From Telmatactis stephensoni (taxonomy: Eukaryota; Cnidaria; Anthozoa; Actiniaria; Isophelliidae): 64,000 bases of DNA. Made by a program: the position numbers and the translations under genes. Positions within the stretch are counted from its first letter, which is position 1; the number at the start of each line of letters is the position of its first letter. The notes beneath the pieces were generated by a model. That model saw nothing but the letters and a program-made list of their open reading frames with translations, was not told the DNA's origin and made no database searches. The stretch spans positions 744,001 through 808,000 of the forward strand of contig JALIZF010001808.1 in NCBI GenBank assembly GCA_029948255.1, in the 5' to 3' direction. Shown here one piece after another: positions 46,687 to 58,825 of the stretch.

Positions 46687-47609
46687 GCTATTAAACCAAG
46701 TGGGTGATTGCCACAGATACCGTTGTTCAGCGCCTGATGGTCAAAGCCAAGTGTGAAGGTCGATCTCTTGGCTACGCTTTAATAGGCTACGGGCAGACTT
46801 TCCTTTCTCTTTGTGTAGTTTCTGAATTCAGCACTGCCACACCGCTGACCAGTCAATATTTCCTGACTAAACATTTGCCACCTTTGCAATGATGTTGCCC
46901 GAGTCATGAACAGAACAAAACAGCTTTTAGTGTACTTGTCAAAAACACATCACGTCGGGTACTGGTTCAATTAGTCTATCATTAGCATGAAACTGAATCG
47001 GGCTAACATGTTTATTTTAGCATCTACAATTGGTCATTGGATTTTTAAAGCTAAATACGGTGTCTGTGGCCTGAATAAACACAACGTAAAGCGTTCAATT
47101 GTGTTACGATATTGAAACCTCGTTGCAATTGGTAATGCTTCAAAATGCACTTTTAACACAGAAATGTATCGAAAACTTCTTCTGAACTGATAGTAAAACG
47201 TTGTTGAAACTTAACTGTCGGTCCATTGTTAACAAACTACAAGAAAAGGATGCCTCTCTCGGTCTACAACTAGAGATTGATACTGTGTCAAGAGTGGCTG
47301 TTAAGTGCCGCGTATTCAGCGTCTGTGAACACGAGAAAAATATGTTGCAAATGACGGGTTCATTAGCGAATTCTTTATCAACAAGTTTGAAGACAATCCG
47401 TTTGCCTAGCAACTAATGATTACAGCAGTATGATTGGAATAAATATCAAAAACTCCCAAAATGGTAGTAGACATGCGGGTTTATTTTTTCTGTTTTCGAT
47501 TCTGTCAGCTGGATTTCTGGGTCCTTTTCATTCTAGTGTTTTGTCTTCCTCTCGTGAGTTTACGTACTTCAAATCTCAATCAAAAACTAACCACAAATTG
47601 TTATTTTAA

Positions 47610-47655
47610 TAAAAAAAACTTTTTTTTCGGGGGGGGGGGGTTATTATTATTATCC
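47610..47655. repeat. A8-T9-G12 homopolymer cluster with (TTA)n
   Basis: Adjacent runs of A, T and twelve G, then TTATTATTATTATC. It is likely unstable and a likely sequencing-error spot. Confidence 0.85.
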
Positions 47656-50600
47656 ATTTTACTTCATTACAGTTCTAATTATGCGACGCCTGCAGCGCGC
47701 ACATCGCATCAATGAATTTTTCAGCACAGATTGCAGTACAACTGAATGACATCAATGAACATGCATCAATATACGTGCATGATTTAAGCCCGGTCAAATT
47801 AATTTCATTTTCAATAAACAAATCTCAATCCAAGTCTCACTAACTGTATAGTTAATGTAGCCCGTTGCCGATCCAAAACACGCCCCGTGCTATTTTTACC
47901 GTCAAATTGCTCTCTTTAATTTTACTTTGCAGCTGTATTGACAAGAAAATCGGCCAATTAGTACTTGGAAATTGGACGAAGTACATGACATTTCCATGAG
48001 GAGCAACAATAGTCCGATGAATTAGGGTCAGCTTGGCACATCTGCTGCAAAAGTCAACAGACTCTGATTTGAAAAGCGCCCTTGCCCACCCGCAAACACT
48101 GAGAAAGTTCAATGAGAAAATCTTATATACCATAGATTAAGTCCTTTCGATACCAAACTCATTTGGAATTGTTCTTAATTCGCGCAGAATTGATTTGTAT
48201 CAAACTTCACAAACATTCCATTAACATCAACCCAAAATTGATTGTTTACAAATATTTTCTTTAGCTTCAATTAATGAACAACCAGAAGACAAGATTGAGA
48301 AAGCACCCTTATCACTGATCAGTGGTTTTTCTAAATAGTGGAAACACTCATCGTCAGTATAGTTAGGCTAATCAAAGGTGTCAATTGCTGCTTACGTTCA
48401 GGGTGCGGCCTATTGTTCAAAGTACAATTTCAACTGAAACTTTAAACAAATTCAAATCAAATTATCAAATCTAAGAGAAAAGCTTTACGTCCCTGAACAC
48501 GTGGGGAGACCATTCGTGTTATAAGAAAACTCCTATCAAGTAAGGCCCTAGCTTAAGCGTTGCTATTTGCATAAATAGTACTAACAAGCAACGACATTTC
48601 TGTTTACTTATCGATGTTGTTTGCTAAGGGGATGTTCGTTGTCGAGAAAAAAACCTGACTTTTTTAATTTCAGTTTGTTTAAAATCTGAACAAAAAAGTT
48701 GAACTGTAGAAAAAGTAGGTGGGAGCCAAAACGTCTCGTCGTTGTTGAATCAACTGGTCCATAAGAGCAATCTTTGTTCATATGTCCTATCTAATCCCAG
48801 TTTAGTAGCTTTGTTTGTAATATTTGTACTTCTACACAAATGCTCTTCCAGACGGAAAAAAACATAGCGTGTGTGATAATTAAGTATAGTGGTGGACTCG
48901 TTTCGCTTCAAGTATTTATTCCATAAGTTCAACTGTAAAAGAACAGCCGTAACCGTGGGAGCAACCTGAACAAAAAACCTTGTTTGACTTTGGTAAATTT
49001 CACAAGACGTTTTTTCCCTGAAGACTTAATTAAGTAGAGGACTTTGTAGTCGGATCCAGAACAATGTTCTGAGAATTTATCATAAATTAACTGCCTAAAA
49101 ATGTATTTTTAAAACAAGAAAGTGATCTAAATTATAAAACATGTCAACAGCAATCTCTTTCGTTCTTACATTTCTACTAAACTGTAAGCCCATATAAACA
49201 TTCATAGTTCAGCCTACAATTCATTGATAGTTAGCCGCTATAATGAGGTGTCATGGAGGTGGAAAATACATTGAAAAACCGACCACAAATTAACCCCCAT
49301 TAGAGAGCGACGTAAAACTAGAGTTGTTTGTTAATGTGGCCTGAGATAAGACTTAACCTCCTAACATCGTCGAAACCTCACAATAAAATTAATCCACTAT
49401 GGCATGAAATTTTGATAACGTGCACGAGGCTTTGGAGTGCGCACGATTTTGAGTTTGACGCGCACATTAAATAATCTTCATATTTAGGGAGAAGTTATGG
49501 AATGAATTATCAGAAATCATACTCGGTAGTGCTATGCATTGGATGAATCTTGTACCTGTTGGATATAGTGGTGATTTGAACTGACAGAGTCAGTTTATCT
49601 TACGACGAAGCAGTTTATCCACTGACTAGCTAACTCTTTCGGCCATCGTCAGTTTGTGTCCGGAATGGATGAGGACCAGCACGTATTGACTAGTAAGGGT
49701 CCATTGTAATCCATTCCCAATTTTTCCTGTTATAATTAAAAAAGCAACCATTTTTGAAGAAATAATACAGTCAGTAGACAGCATCAACGAAGCATTAGCA
49801 TTGCCGCAACCACTTTTTTAAACGCTGGAGTTGATGATACTTCTTACACATTATCAGTTCGATGCAAACCTCAAACCGAACAAAAGAACTTTTAATTTAG
49901 CTAAGTAACGCTGTAATTTATTAAGAGGTTCCACTAATGTATAAGAAATGACATTTTGTCAGTAGATGTTGTGAAAATACATTATGCGTATGGAAACAGA
50001 TAAATGGAACTATTGAATTACTCTGGTCTGTTGTTGATGTTAACTTCAGACCATAGATCCATGATTAATAAGGCTTAATCTACTCTTTATCCTCCCTATC
50101 GTAAAATGTTTCCAATACAGATCATTAGAATTTAATGCCCTTCATTTTCCACATGAAATGCAAGACCAATCTTTACTGCTAACAGGGTGAAGAGAAGAAA
50201 ACTGATCTGAAACTGTGATTGTCCCACACAAATTAACTTTTGAATGACGGTGCTTCAACTTGTGGTCAAAGTTGATATCGTTTTTCGATGTTGATGAAAA
50301 AACAGAGCACGCGGGCCTTTGATTTCGAAACTTGTAAGAAACAAGTTTGCACTGAGTTTAAGACGTGGTAAGCCCGTATTGCTTTCGAGATGACAGCGCC
50401 TACTGGTGACCGTGATTAACCTCAGCTTAATGTAATCGTGTTTTCAAATAATTAAAGTTAGAAAAACTACTTTGAAAACAGTTTTGTTGGCTGTCATAGA
50501 GGGTAAAGTTATGGTATGATAGAGTTATAATTTGACTTTATGGGAGTGGATATTTTCTTTATAAAGTAACTAGTTTGATACGGAATGACTTTTTCAAAGG

Positions 50601-50689
50601 CTTTCTGCCTTTTTTAAATGTTAAGTATTTGTTTGAGATTCGCTACTGCCCGCGATCAGTTGTGCTGTTATAACTGACTATACCTTTTA

Positions 50690-50948
50690 TCACCCCCCCT
50701 TTTTTTGTTATGCTATTTCAAAACCTTTTTGTCTTTTATCTTCTTCTTTGTAGACATCTTCTTTCAGGCTTTTTCTTCTTTTTTTATATGTTTGCTTAGT
50801 TTCTTGACATTGTTTTTTTCTTTCTTCTTAATATATTTTTTCTTTTTGTTTTTTTGTTGTCTCTCAGTCTGCTCTCTATTTTCCATTGTCGTCGTCGTCG
50901 TCGTCGTCGTCGTCTTCTTCTTCTTCTTCTTCTTCTTCTTCTTCTTCT

Positions 50949-50980
<32 letters not shown>

Positions 50981-51115
50981 TCGTTCTTTCTTTCTTTTTT
51001 TCGTTCTTTTGTTCTTTCTTTCGTTCTTTCTTTCCTTCTTTTTTTCCTTCTTTCTTTCCTTCTATCTTTTTACTTCTCTTTCATTTTACTTTTCTTTCTT
51101 TTTACTTTTTATCTT
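50690..51115. repeat. 420-bp polypyrimidine tract with (GTC)n, (TTC)n, (TTTC)n
   Basis: Starts with C-runs and T-runs, then (GTC) at about 50888-50914, (TTC) at 50915-50951 and (TTTC) with variants to about 51115. Poly-Ser and poly-Phe frames over it are artefacts. Confidence 0.95.
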
Positions 51116-53207
51116 TGAACATCATCCAAACAAAATACTTCCATAGGAAGTCCATATCCCAGTGTCCCCATCAAAGACGTTCTGCTAAACACACTTCATT
51201 CATCACAAACGAAACTAACAATATGACAATGTCTTGCCACCCGGCTGACGTTTTTTAGTGTTCAACGTCTGTGAGATTCTTATCTATTCTCATCTTATTG
51301 ATAAATGATTTGTTAACTCTTTGATAATAAAATAGGCTATCACAAGTGTATAGCAGTGAGAAGCAACAGCAACAAAGTAAACTAATTGATTCCATGTCCT
51401 GCTGATAAAGTAAAGTGCTATAGACTGGTTTGCAATGACCATAACATTTCAAATCATATAACAAAATATAAATATCCCTTGTTTTACAAATATCATACTG
51501 CGATCTCTGTTTTATTATCGATGTTACAAAAATGCTCACTGTATTAACATTCGTGTTTTGTCTTCCAGTTCTGAGTTATAGCAAAAAATCAGGCCATCAA
51601 AGGCTTTAGCACCTGGATAGTGAAAGAACCGTCGGGTTTCAATCGGCTATCATCAGAAGCCTGTCTGTTTTGATTCGTAAATTAATTAATTGATCGTGTA
51701 AAACGTCCGCCTTGTCTCATGGCACTTGGGTGAATTTGAAGGAAAACAAGAAACCACTGACGACATAAACAATTTCCAATGAAAAAAATCTTTGTTTTTA
51801 GATTCATTGATAGTGCCTATGAACTTGGTGGCTTCGATAGGAAGCCTTTGCATGTTTATAAACATAGCTTTGTTGTTGGGGAAGAAAATAATTCAGAGAT
51901 ACCATCTTTTTTGAAGATGTCAAATTTTAACAAGAGGCGTGGAAGCGTTCTCTTCTTGTCTCCATTAAGTCATAGCAAAATTTGTTGCGGCATCTTTTTC
52001 TATACGTGTTTTTAATTTTAAAACTTGTAACTAAATTAAACAAATGTAATGTAGTGAACAACGATCAAAATTAACCGAAAAATCCAAAAATACTCAGCCT
52101 TGCAACAAAAAATGTGCCGAAGGTAAATCTCCATAACTTTGTCATTTCAGCTTTTTTCTTCACACAGAATGAATTCGCTTGTAGATCATTCACTTAGCTA
52201 TCAGTCAATGTCTTCGAAGTCTGCTGAAAACGAAAAATAATGGATAAAACTGACTTTTTGTCTAAATTTACACTGGTGGTTAAGCAAACAAAAGTGTTTT
52301 CGTCGGTGATTGCGTTGGCAAATCACCATTTTTCTTTCAATAAAGACATTTATTGCTATTACCAAAAGAAAATTTCGCGATCAAGAGCACTTTAACAGAA
52401 CCACATTACTTTAGGGTTAAAACGTACTGCTGATAAATTGGAAGATTTCGCTGGAAATGCAGTTAGCTATGCATGTTTTGTTTGTTGCTAGGGTTACTGT
52501 TGAATGGCGATAAAATATATAGTGCTTAACTCCATAGTCTCCATGATGCTCAATAATTCATAGACGTTGAATTAAAGATAAAATAATTTGCTTGCTGTCC
52601 TTCTATTGCTGTTAATTAAGCTACCACAAGGAGTTAAGGCAATTGGTCAATCGCGAAAAGCATTTTGAGTGCAAGGGTGTGGTCAGCTTAAGGAGTGACA
52701 ACCTTTATCTATGAGCCTTACAATTCTAAAAACATCTTTAAATTAACGGTTCCTGTGTAAACGCACATCTTCTTTTAGGCACAATTAATTTCCAATTTAT
52801 TAAATCGAAAATGCATGTGATTAAATAGTGGAGTTTAATCAGCTTCCAAGGTGTGCAGGTAAAAGCCAAGTAATAAGATTGCTCCTCTGGCAACGTAAAT
52901 AAATGTCAACGAAAATGCACTTTTAGACGTTTTTGTTGATCGAAGACAGTTCTATTTATCGTCCTGTACAAATAGCATGTCCAACAAATCCCTAATACTG
53001 TACAATTTAGCCTCATTAATTTAGCTTCATTCGTAAATAGTGATTTAAATGACCACCCTATGTTTATAATTGAATGCAAGTTTCTCCTTCAACGTGGGCA
53101 TGCAACGTTTTTATTTTTAACAGCTTTATATTACATATTTGAAACAACTTGTCAGTTGTCGTTTATATCTAAGACATTTGTACATTACATGCCTACTTTA
53201 CAACACC

Positions 53208-53305
53208 TAATAGACTGTTACTATAGCAACTCACTTAACTCTTCTTACGGTACATGGTACACATGACACTGTTACCATAGCAACACACTGGGTCTCTTCG
53301 TACAG
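53208..53305. repeat. Diverged outlying unit of the 51-bp minisatellite
   Basis: AACTCTTCTTACGGTACATGGTACA and ACTGTTACCATAGCAACACACTG-type phrases match the array unit that starts 400 bp downstream, with substitutions and small insertions. About one and a half units are present. Confidence 0.75.
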
Positions 53306-53700
53306 GAGTACCGTAGTATAGTTATTGCCATGTTACACATAAAACCTTAATGCACGTTGTGAAGTGCTATTTTACAAATAAACTGGAACTCCTCTTACAC
53401 TGTAACTTTTCAAACAACATTGCGTGCAACAACAGAATTATATAGTTTGTCTAACCCTGTAGCTAGTGCGCCCAGAAGTAGGATCGAGTGCTATATCAAT
53501 GCGCGCAACAAATTATAACATGCGGCAAAGAAATGCTGATAGCTGTCGCTTTTCGTTTCAGACTTGATCTTGTCATTGAAATGAATTTTTGAACATAGAG
53601 CTTTACTTCGCGAATACAGTAAGAAGAGCGCCAGTGTGACAGTATTGCAACAGTTTATCATGCAAACAAATTTGCATTCTTGTTATTGTACTTGGAATAC
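53305..53700. other. Unique spacer between outlying unit and array
   Basis: Unremarkable AT-rich sequence. AACTGGAACTCCTCTTACACTGTAA near 53385 could be a further decayed unit (shown split: AACTGGAACTCC, TCTTACACTGTAA). Confidence 0.35.
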
Positions 53701-54718
53701 GTAAACACCATGGTACAACACTGCTACCATACCAACACACTGCAACTCTCCTTACTGTACATGGTACAACACTGTTACCATACCAACACACTGCAACTCT
53801 TCTTACTGCACATGGTACAACGCTGTTACCATACCAACACACTGGAACTCTTCTTACTGTACATGGTACAACACTGTTACCATATACCAACACACTGCAA
53901 CTCTTCTTACTGTACATGGTACAACACTGCTACCATACCAACACACTGCAACTCTTCTTACTGTACATGGTACAACACTGCTACCATACCAACACACTGC
54001 AACTCTTCTTACTGTACATGGTACAACACTTTACCATACCAACACACTGCAACTCTTCCTACTGTACATGGTACAACACTGCTACCATACCAACACACTG
54101 CAACTCTTCTTACTGTACATGGTACAACACTGTTACCATACCAACACACTGCAACTCTTCTTACTGTACATGGTACAACACTGCTACCATACCAACACAC
54201 TGCAACTCTTCTTACTGTACATGCTACAGCACTGTTACCATACCAACACACTGCAACTCTTCTTACTGTACATGGTACAACACTTTTACCATATACCAAC
54301 ACACTGCAACCCTTCTTACTGTACATGGTACAGCGCTGCTACCATACCAACACACTGCAACTCTTCTTACTGTAGATGGTACAACACTGTTACCATATAC
54401 CAACACACTGGAACTCTTCTTACTGTACATGGTACAACACTGCTACCATACCAACACACTGCAACTCTTCTTACTGTACATGGTACAACACTGTTACCAT
54501 ACCAACACACTGCAACTCTTCTTACTGTACATGGTACAACACTGCTACCATACCAACACACTGCAACTCTTCTTACTGTACATGGTACAACACTTTTACC
54601 ATACCAACACACTGCAACTCTTCCTACTGTACATGGTACAACACTGCTACCATACCAACACACTGCAACTCTTCTTACTGTACATGGTACAACACTGTTA
54701 CCATACCAACACACTTGA
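53700..54718. repeat. 51-bp minisatellite, about 20 units
   Basis: The unit includes CCAACACACTGCAACTCTTC, TTACTGTACATGGTACAACA and CTGCTACCATA (51 bp in total). Some units are 50 bp or gain 2 bp (ACCATATACC). Each unit carries the interrupted palindrome TGTAC-ATG-GTACA. Because 51 is a multiple of three, long periodic frames appear on both strands (for example MVQHCYHTNTLQLFLLY); these are not genes. Confidence 0.97.
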
Positions 54719-55346
54719 ACATTGGGATTTTTTTTATCTGTTATATTTTTTCACTTTTTACTTTTCATTGTCACATACGAGGGCGTGTATGTAACAAATT
54801 TTTGGCCTGCTTGGTTGCCCTTTGTTGATTTTCTATGTATTTGGAGCTCTGCTAATATTCAATGGACATTAAATCATCGCGAAAGATTTTTGTACCCCCA
54901 GTGGCACAGGAAACCCAATTGACCACAGGAAACCCACTTTATTATATACTTGCAAATTTCTTTTGTACTGAGTATTTAAGGTATTAGTTCGTTTCAGCAA
55001 ATAACTGCCCCAACCTCCTTCCCAGGTCCCTTTCGTTTTCGTTCGGGTCCAAACGAAGGGAAATGGCCCTGGGAACAAGGTTAATAATGCCCGTCTTCTA
55101 GATATAATTTGTGAGACCAATAATTTTAACATGTTGTCTTCTTATCATCAGTAAAATGAAAACAGAACTGATTTCATTTTTTTTATTTACTTATTTTAAT
55201 AGCTTCGCCTATTGAAAAAATTATAATATATATATCTATGTATATATAAAATAATAGAAAGAAAATGGCTGGGTTACCGCAACAGCGTTAAGCCAATTAC
55301 TGCGGGCCCGTGTAATGAAATGGAAGTTAATGGAGAAATTCTATTA
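54719..55346. other. Interval with a short inverted repeat
   Basis: At about 55010-55080, CCAGGTCCCTTTCGTTTTCG and CCAAACGAAGGGAAATGGCC form a loose inverted repeat, perhaps a foldback remnant; the phrase CCCTTTTCGTTTCGTTTGGAC at 8569 is similar (21 positions, split: CCCTTTTCGTTTC, GTTTGGAC). AT-rich TATATA sequence is at 55225-55255. Confidence 0.4.
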
Positions 55347-56278
55347 CAGTCGAGTCTTGTGATCACCTCTCGTGAGCGACCATCTCTCGTGAGCGACCAT
55401 CTCTCGTGAGCGACCAACTCTCGTAAGCGACCATCTCTCGTGAGCGACCGCGACCACTTTCTAGAGCCGATGGTTTGTCATTTCCTTTTGTTTTTACCCT
55501 CTCGTAAGCAACCACATGACACATATACAATTCCCTCTCTCACCTGGCGAAAATTGGGTTACGTGTCGCTTTAGCGTAGTCCTAGTCGGTAACTAGTGAT
55601 ATAAATTGAAAATCTCTCATCATTGTAAAATGTGCATGGCTCTACATGGAGAATTTCTGAGTTATTTTTCTGCAGCTAACATACTAATGACTGAAAATTT
55701 AGACCTCTATGGTGCTTAGTCTCGTAGGCGACCACCTCTCTTAAGCGACCATCTTAACTTGACATTTTGGGAGTAGTCTATTGGAGATTTGAATATAGTA
55801 ATCTAATGTGCGCATCGTCAAAAAAGGTGCGCGGAGGTTAACATTTACTCCTTGTCTTTGAGAGTTTATTTCTGAAGATTTAGAAAATATATCGACTTCA
55901 TCTTGCAGTTTGACCTAGAATCAAGCAGTTAGTTGTTACTGAAGTTTAGATTGACCCCCAAGAATTCATATGGGTGACTTGCTGTCTCTGTTTTTTCAGC
56001 TTAGCGTGATATTTCCATGATATGCGGGTCGTTAAAGTGGTTTACCTGCATTTGTTTACAAGGAATCCAAAAGAGCTGCCTTTTCGTCCAAAGTCAACCT
56101 TTGTTTTTACTTTGCAGTTTCCCCGCATTTTCTCGATTTGCCGCCACATAAATATGACAGTTCATTGAATTTTGACCCCACAACTAGACATCGCACTAAA
56201 ATCTGTAAAAATATGGTCACCCCGTTATTACGGCCAGTTATTTATGGCCCCTGGTAGTCGTATTATGGGGTTCCACTG
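55347..56278. mobile_element. pogo/Tigger-like non-autonomous DNA transposon, copy 2
   Basis: Starts CAGTCGAGTCTTGTGATCAC and ends, inverted, CAGTGGAACCCCATAATACG, each next to TA (55345-55346 and 56279-56280). Near the left end, CTCTCGTGAGCGACCAT (17 bp) is repeated about five times (55365-55449), with more remote copies near 55500 and 55725. No transposase frame remains. The TIRs are only partly similar. Confidence 0.55.
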
Positions 56279-56685
56279 TAGCTGTATGCTTTTGAGTGGG
56301 AATCAAGAATAACACAGGAAAACAACGCAATATATAATTAGCAGCCATGCAGCGTATACAGAGGCCCTGGGTATGGTACATTACGTGGAACCCATTTATA
56401 GTCATTTAGAAGTTGTAGTGTCGAAAACAGATGGGTAGATTCATTATTCATTAATCCTACGTATTTCTCAATCAAGCGATGAATGACTCGAAAAGCCAGA
56501 GTATATAAATGATTGTGCATTGTTTTGTATCTCTATGAAAAAGCCTTAGCTCTATTACGCATTCATTAGATCCTGAGAATAGCCTATTTATGGATACACA
56601 CGGTTTATGATAGTATGAAATCGGCCATCGCTAGAAAAAGGAACTTTTTGATCGTTTGATGTCATTGTCGTTCTTTCGATCGTTC

Positions 56686-56689
56686 TATT

Positions 56690-56737
<48 letters not shown>

Positions 56738-56770
56738 ACTTTCTTACTTTCTTACTTTCTTACTTTCTTA

Positions 56771-56805
<35 letters not shown>

Positions 56806-56940
56806 TCATTCTTTCTTTCTTTTTTCATTCATTCTTTCTTTCTCTCCTTCCCTCTTTTTTTCTTTCTTGCTTTCTTTCCATGTTTCTTTCTCTCTCCCTC
56901 TTTCTTTCTCAGGCTCTTTCTCTCTCTCTCTTTCTCTTCA
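56686..56940. repeat. (TTTC)n microsatellite with (TTAC) variants
   Basis: About 250 bp of TTTC units, with an internal block of ACTTTCTT units and imperfect CT-rich units at the right end. Confidence 0.96.
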
Positions 56941-58774
56941 GTGGCGATGAATAAACAGTCGTACAATGAAACGGAATTATTTTTCATAAAATTTGAGAAT
57001 TTCATAAGCTAAGTTAGTCGCACCCACTTAACTCTCTAGGCTCACGCGTCTTTGTTTCATCTTTTATGATCTCAGTGGGTCACGTTCAATCTTTTGTTGA
57101 AAAATTACTAGTGAAACAAAATCTGTATTCAGGTCGTGCTCTTATACAGTATCGCTATTAGTATTTGTATGTATTTCTTAAGGATATTTCCTGAGATATG
57201 TTATTTTAGCCCCTCCAGTCTAGAGTTTCTTGTAAGCAGTATCCCTCGAGACCCTGTTGTGATGTTGAGATAGTTTGTTGATAGAACGACGACCCAAGAG
57301 CTTTTCAGACTCTAGTGTCTTCGAGCAGTTGTTCAAAAATACTTCCTTTGCACTTCTTGACCCTTTCTGTTTTGATTTTCTCTCAAAGGAAGTGAATAGC
57401 TAGATAAGAGCACTAGTAGATTACAGTAGAAGTTTTCTGTTTTGCATGTTGAAAATTTAGAATAATGCTTAGAAAAACATTTCCTAAACAAAATGACTGT
57501 TTATCTTAACAACGCCAAGCTGCTTCAGCAGCGAAGCTGGAAAGACGTTCACGGCTCACAGCAGAAAAAATCCATAAAAGAAAAAAGGAAAAGAAAGAAA
57601 GAAATCCAGTTCACTTAGCAGTCCACTTAGAAAACAGAGACTAAATCAGTTGCCTAGCTTGCTAGCGCTGTGCGTGTGTTCTTCTACCGTACATCGATCA
57701 TCGAGGTTATAAACCACCCATACAGGGATCAGTTGTTTGGAATAAAAGTTGAGCAATCAATCGCATACTAATATCAATGAACAGACGGCACAGAGCTCGG
57801 GTCATGACCACCTTTGTATTGTCATTAGCATTAGACTAAATTGATCCAAGTTTAACAGTGAGATCAGTACACTAAGATATTTCAGTTATTCGAGATATTA
57901 AATCCTAAAAAGACATTCGCAGACATAGAGAATAATATCAGAAAAGGGAATGAAAAATGAGAAGCGAGAGAATAAATGATTAGAGAAAGAGGTAATTCAG
58001 GACTTTGAAGACGGGAAAAAATATGTGAAAAGAGAGAACAAGCAAGTTTTGAAATTGCCAGTGAGATTTCAATGTTGGGGTTTAATGATGCCGTAATTTT
58101 CTGTTTTAAAATTTGAACTTCCTATTTTTTCGTTTTAAGATTCTTTGGTCTACTCCCAGTTCCTGTCAACAGTTGAGTTTTAATTTCCACAAACTGAGTT
58201 CTCATTTCATCCAAACCATAGTTCATGGATTGACTTCATGACTTTCTGCCGCTGATATCTGCTACATATTAATATTTATCCTATAATTGTAGATACTTTG
58301 TGAAAGATTTTCTTAGCATTTTTGTTCTTTTCATTATGCTAATATTCGTTCGACAACATCACCAGTATACCTTGCCAGATTTACGTACAGTGGCTTCATA
58401 ACAGCTGTACTGCCTTCACACTGCTTGAGCGAAAGTCTAATCCTTTTCCGTAGCAAACTACATTTATAACATCCTAAGAAAAACTCCTTATGTTAAAGAA
58501 TTGTCTTAAGTAGCAGCTTCCTAGATCGCTTTAGGCATCAAAGTAGTAGAGCGTTGGATTCTAGCCGCAATTCGACTGAATCCAATACAGACAATCTGGG
58601 GATTAGGGTACGCTATTTCACTGCGTTTTACACAACAACAAAGCTGCAATGAATTAAAGGTGAATAAATCTGAGTAGAATAATTCTTACCCTTGTATATG
58701 AATATATTTTTGTTTATCGTCTATTTCATACTGTTTATTTTTCTTTCGTTCCTCCTTTTTATCTTTCTTCTTTT

Positions 58775-58825
58775 TCACGGTTTCTTTCTTTCTTTCTTTC
58801 TTTTTTCTTTTTTTCTTTTTCAAAC
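58775..58825. repeat. Short (TTTC)n tract
   Basis: TTTC units followed by T-rich sequence. Confidence 0.85.

Larger units (their letters stand above)
46687..53207. other. Gene-free region upstream of the SIX gene
   Basis: It is expected to contain the SIX promoter, near 46.7-47 kb and read leftwards, but no clear core element is visible. It holds a homopolymer cluster (A8, T9, then G12 at 47629-47640) and the pyrimidine tract at 50690-51115. No convincing gene is seen; the longest frames are low-complexity. Confidence 0.5.

Noticed and set aside
46704..46892. 62-codon plus-strand frame next to the SIX start
   Set aside because: It lies in the SIX upstream region and has no motif. A chance frame is more likely.
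47201..47416. 71-codon frame with NCRSIVNKLQE, reminiscent of the start of a LINE endonuclease
   Set aside because: Only about ten residues are suggestive and the rest does not match. It is too weak to call.
50705..51258. Phe/Ser-rich frames that look like membrane proteins
   Set aside because: They are translations of (TTC)n, (TTTC)n and (GTC)n. The same applies at 1007-1210, 56656-57012 and 63565-63810.
43000..54718. Regular repeats that could suggest CRISPR arrays
   Set aside because: Units are contiguous without unique spacers, and the DNA is eukaryotic.
53603..54828. Frames of up to 292 codons with a 17-residue period on both strands
   Set aside because: The 51-bp unit is a multiple of three with no stops, so all frames repeat. 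There is no signal of a real gene beyond the array.
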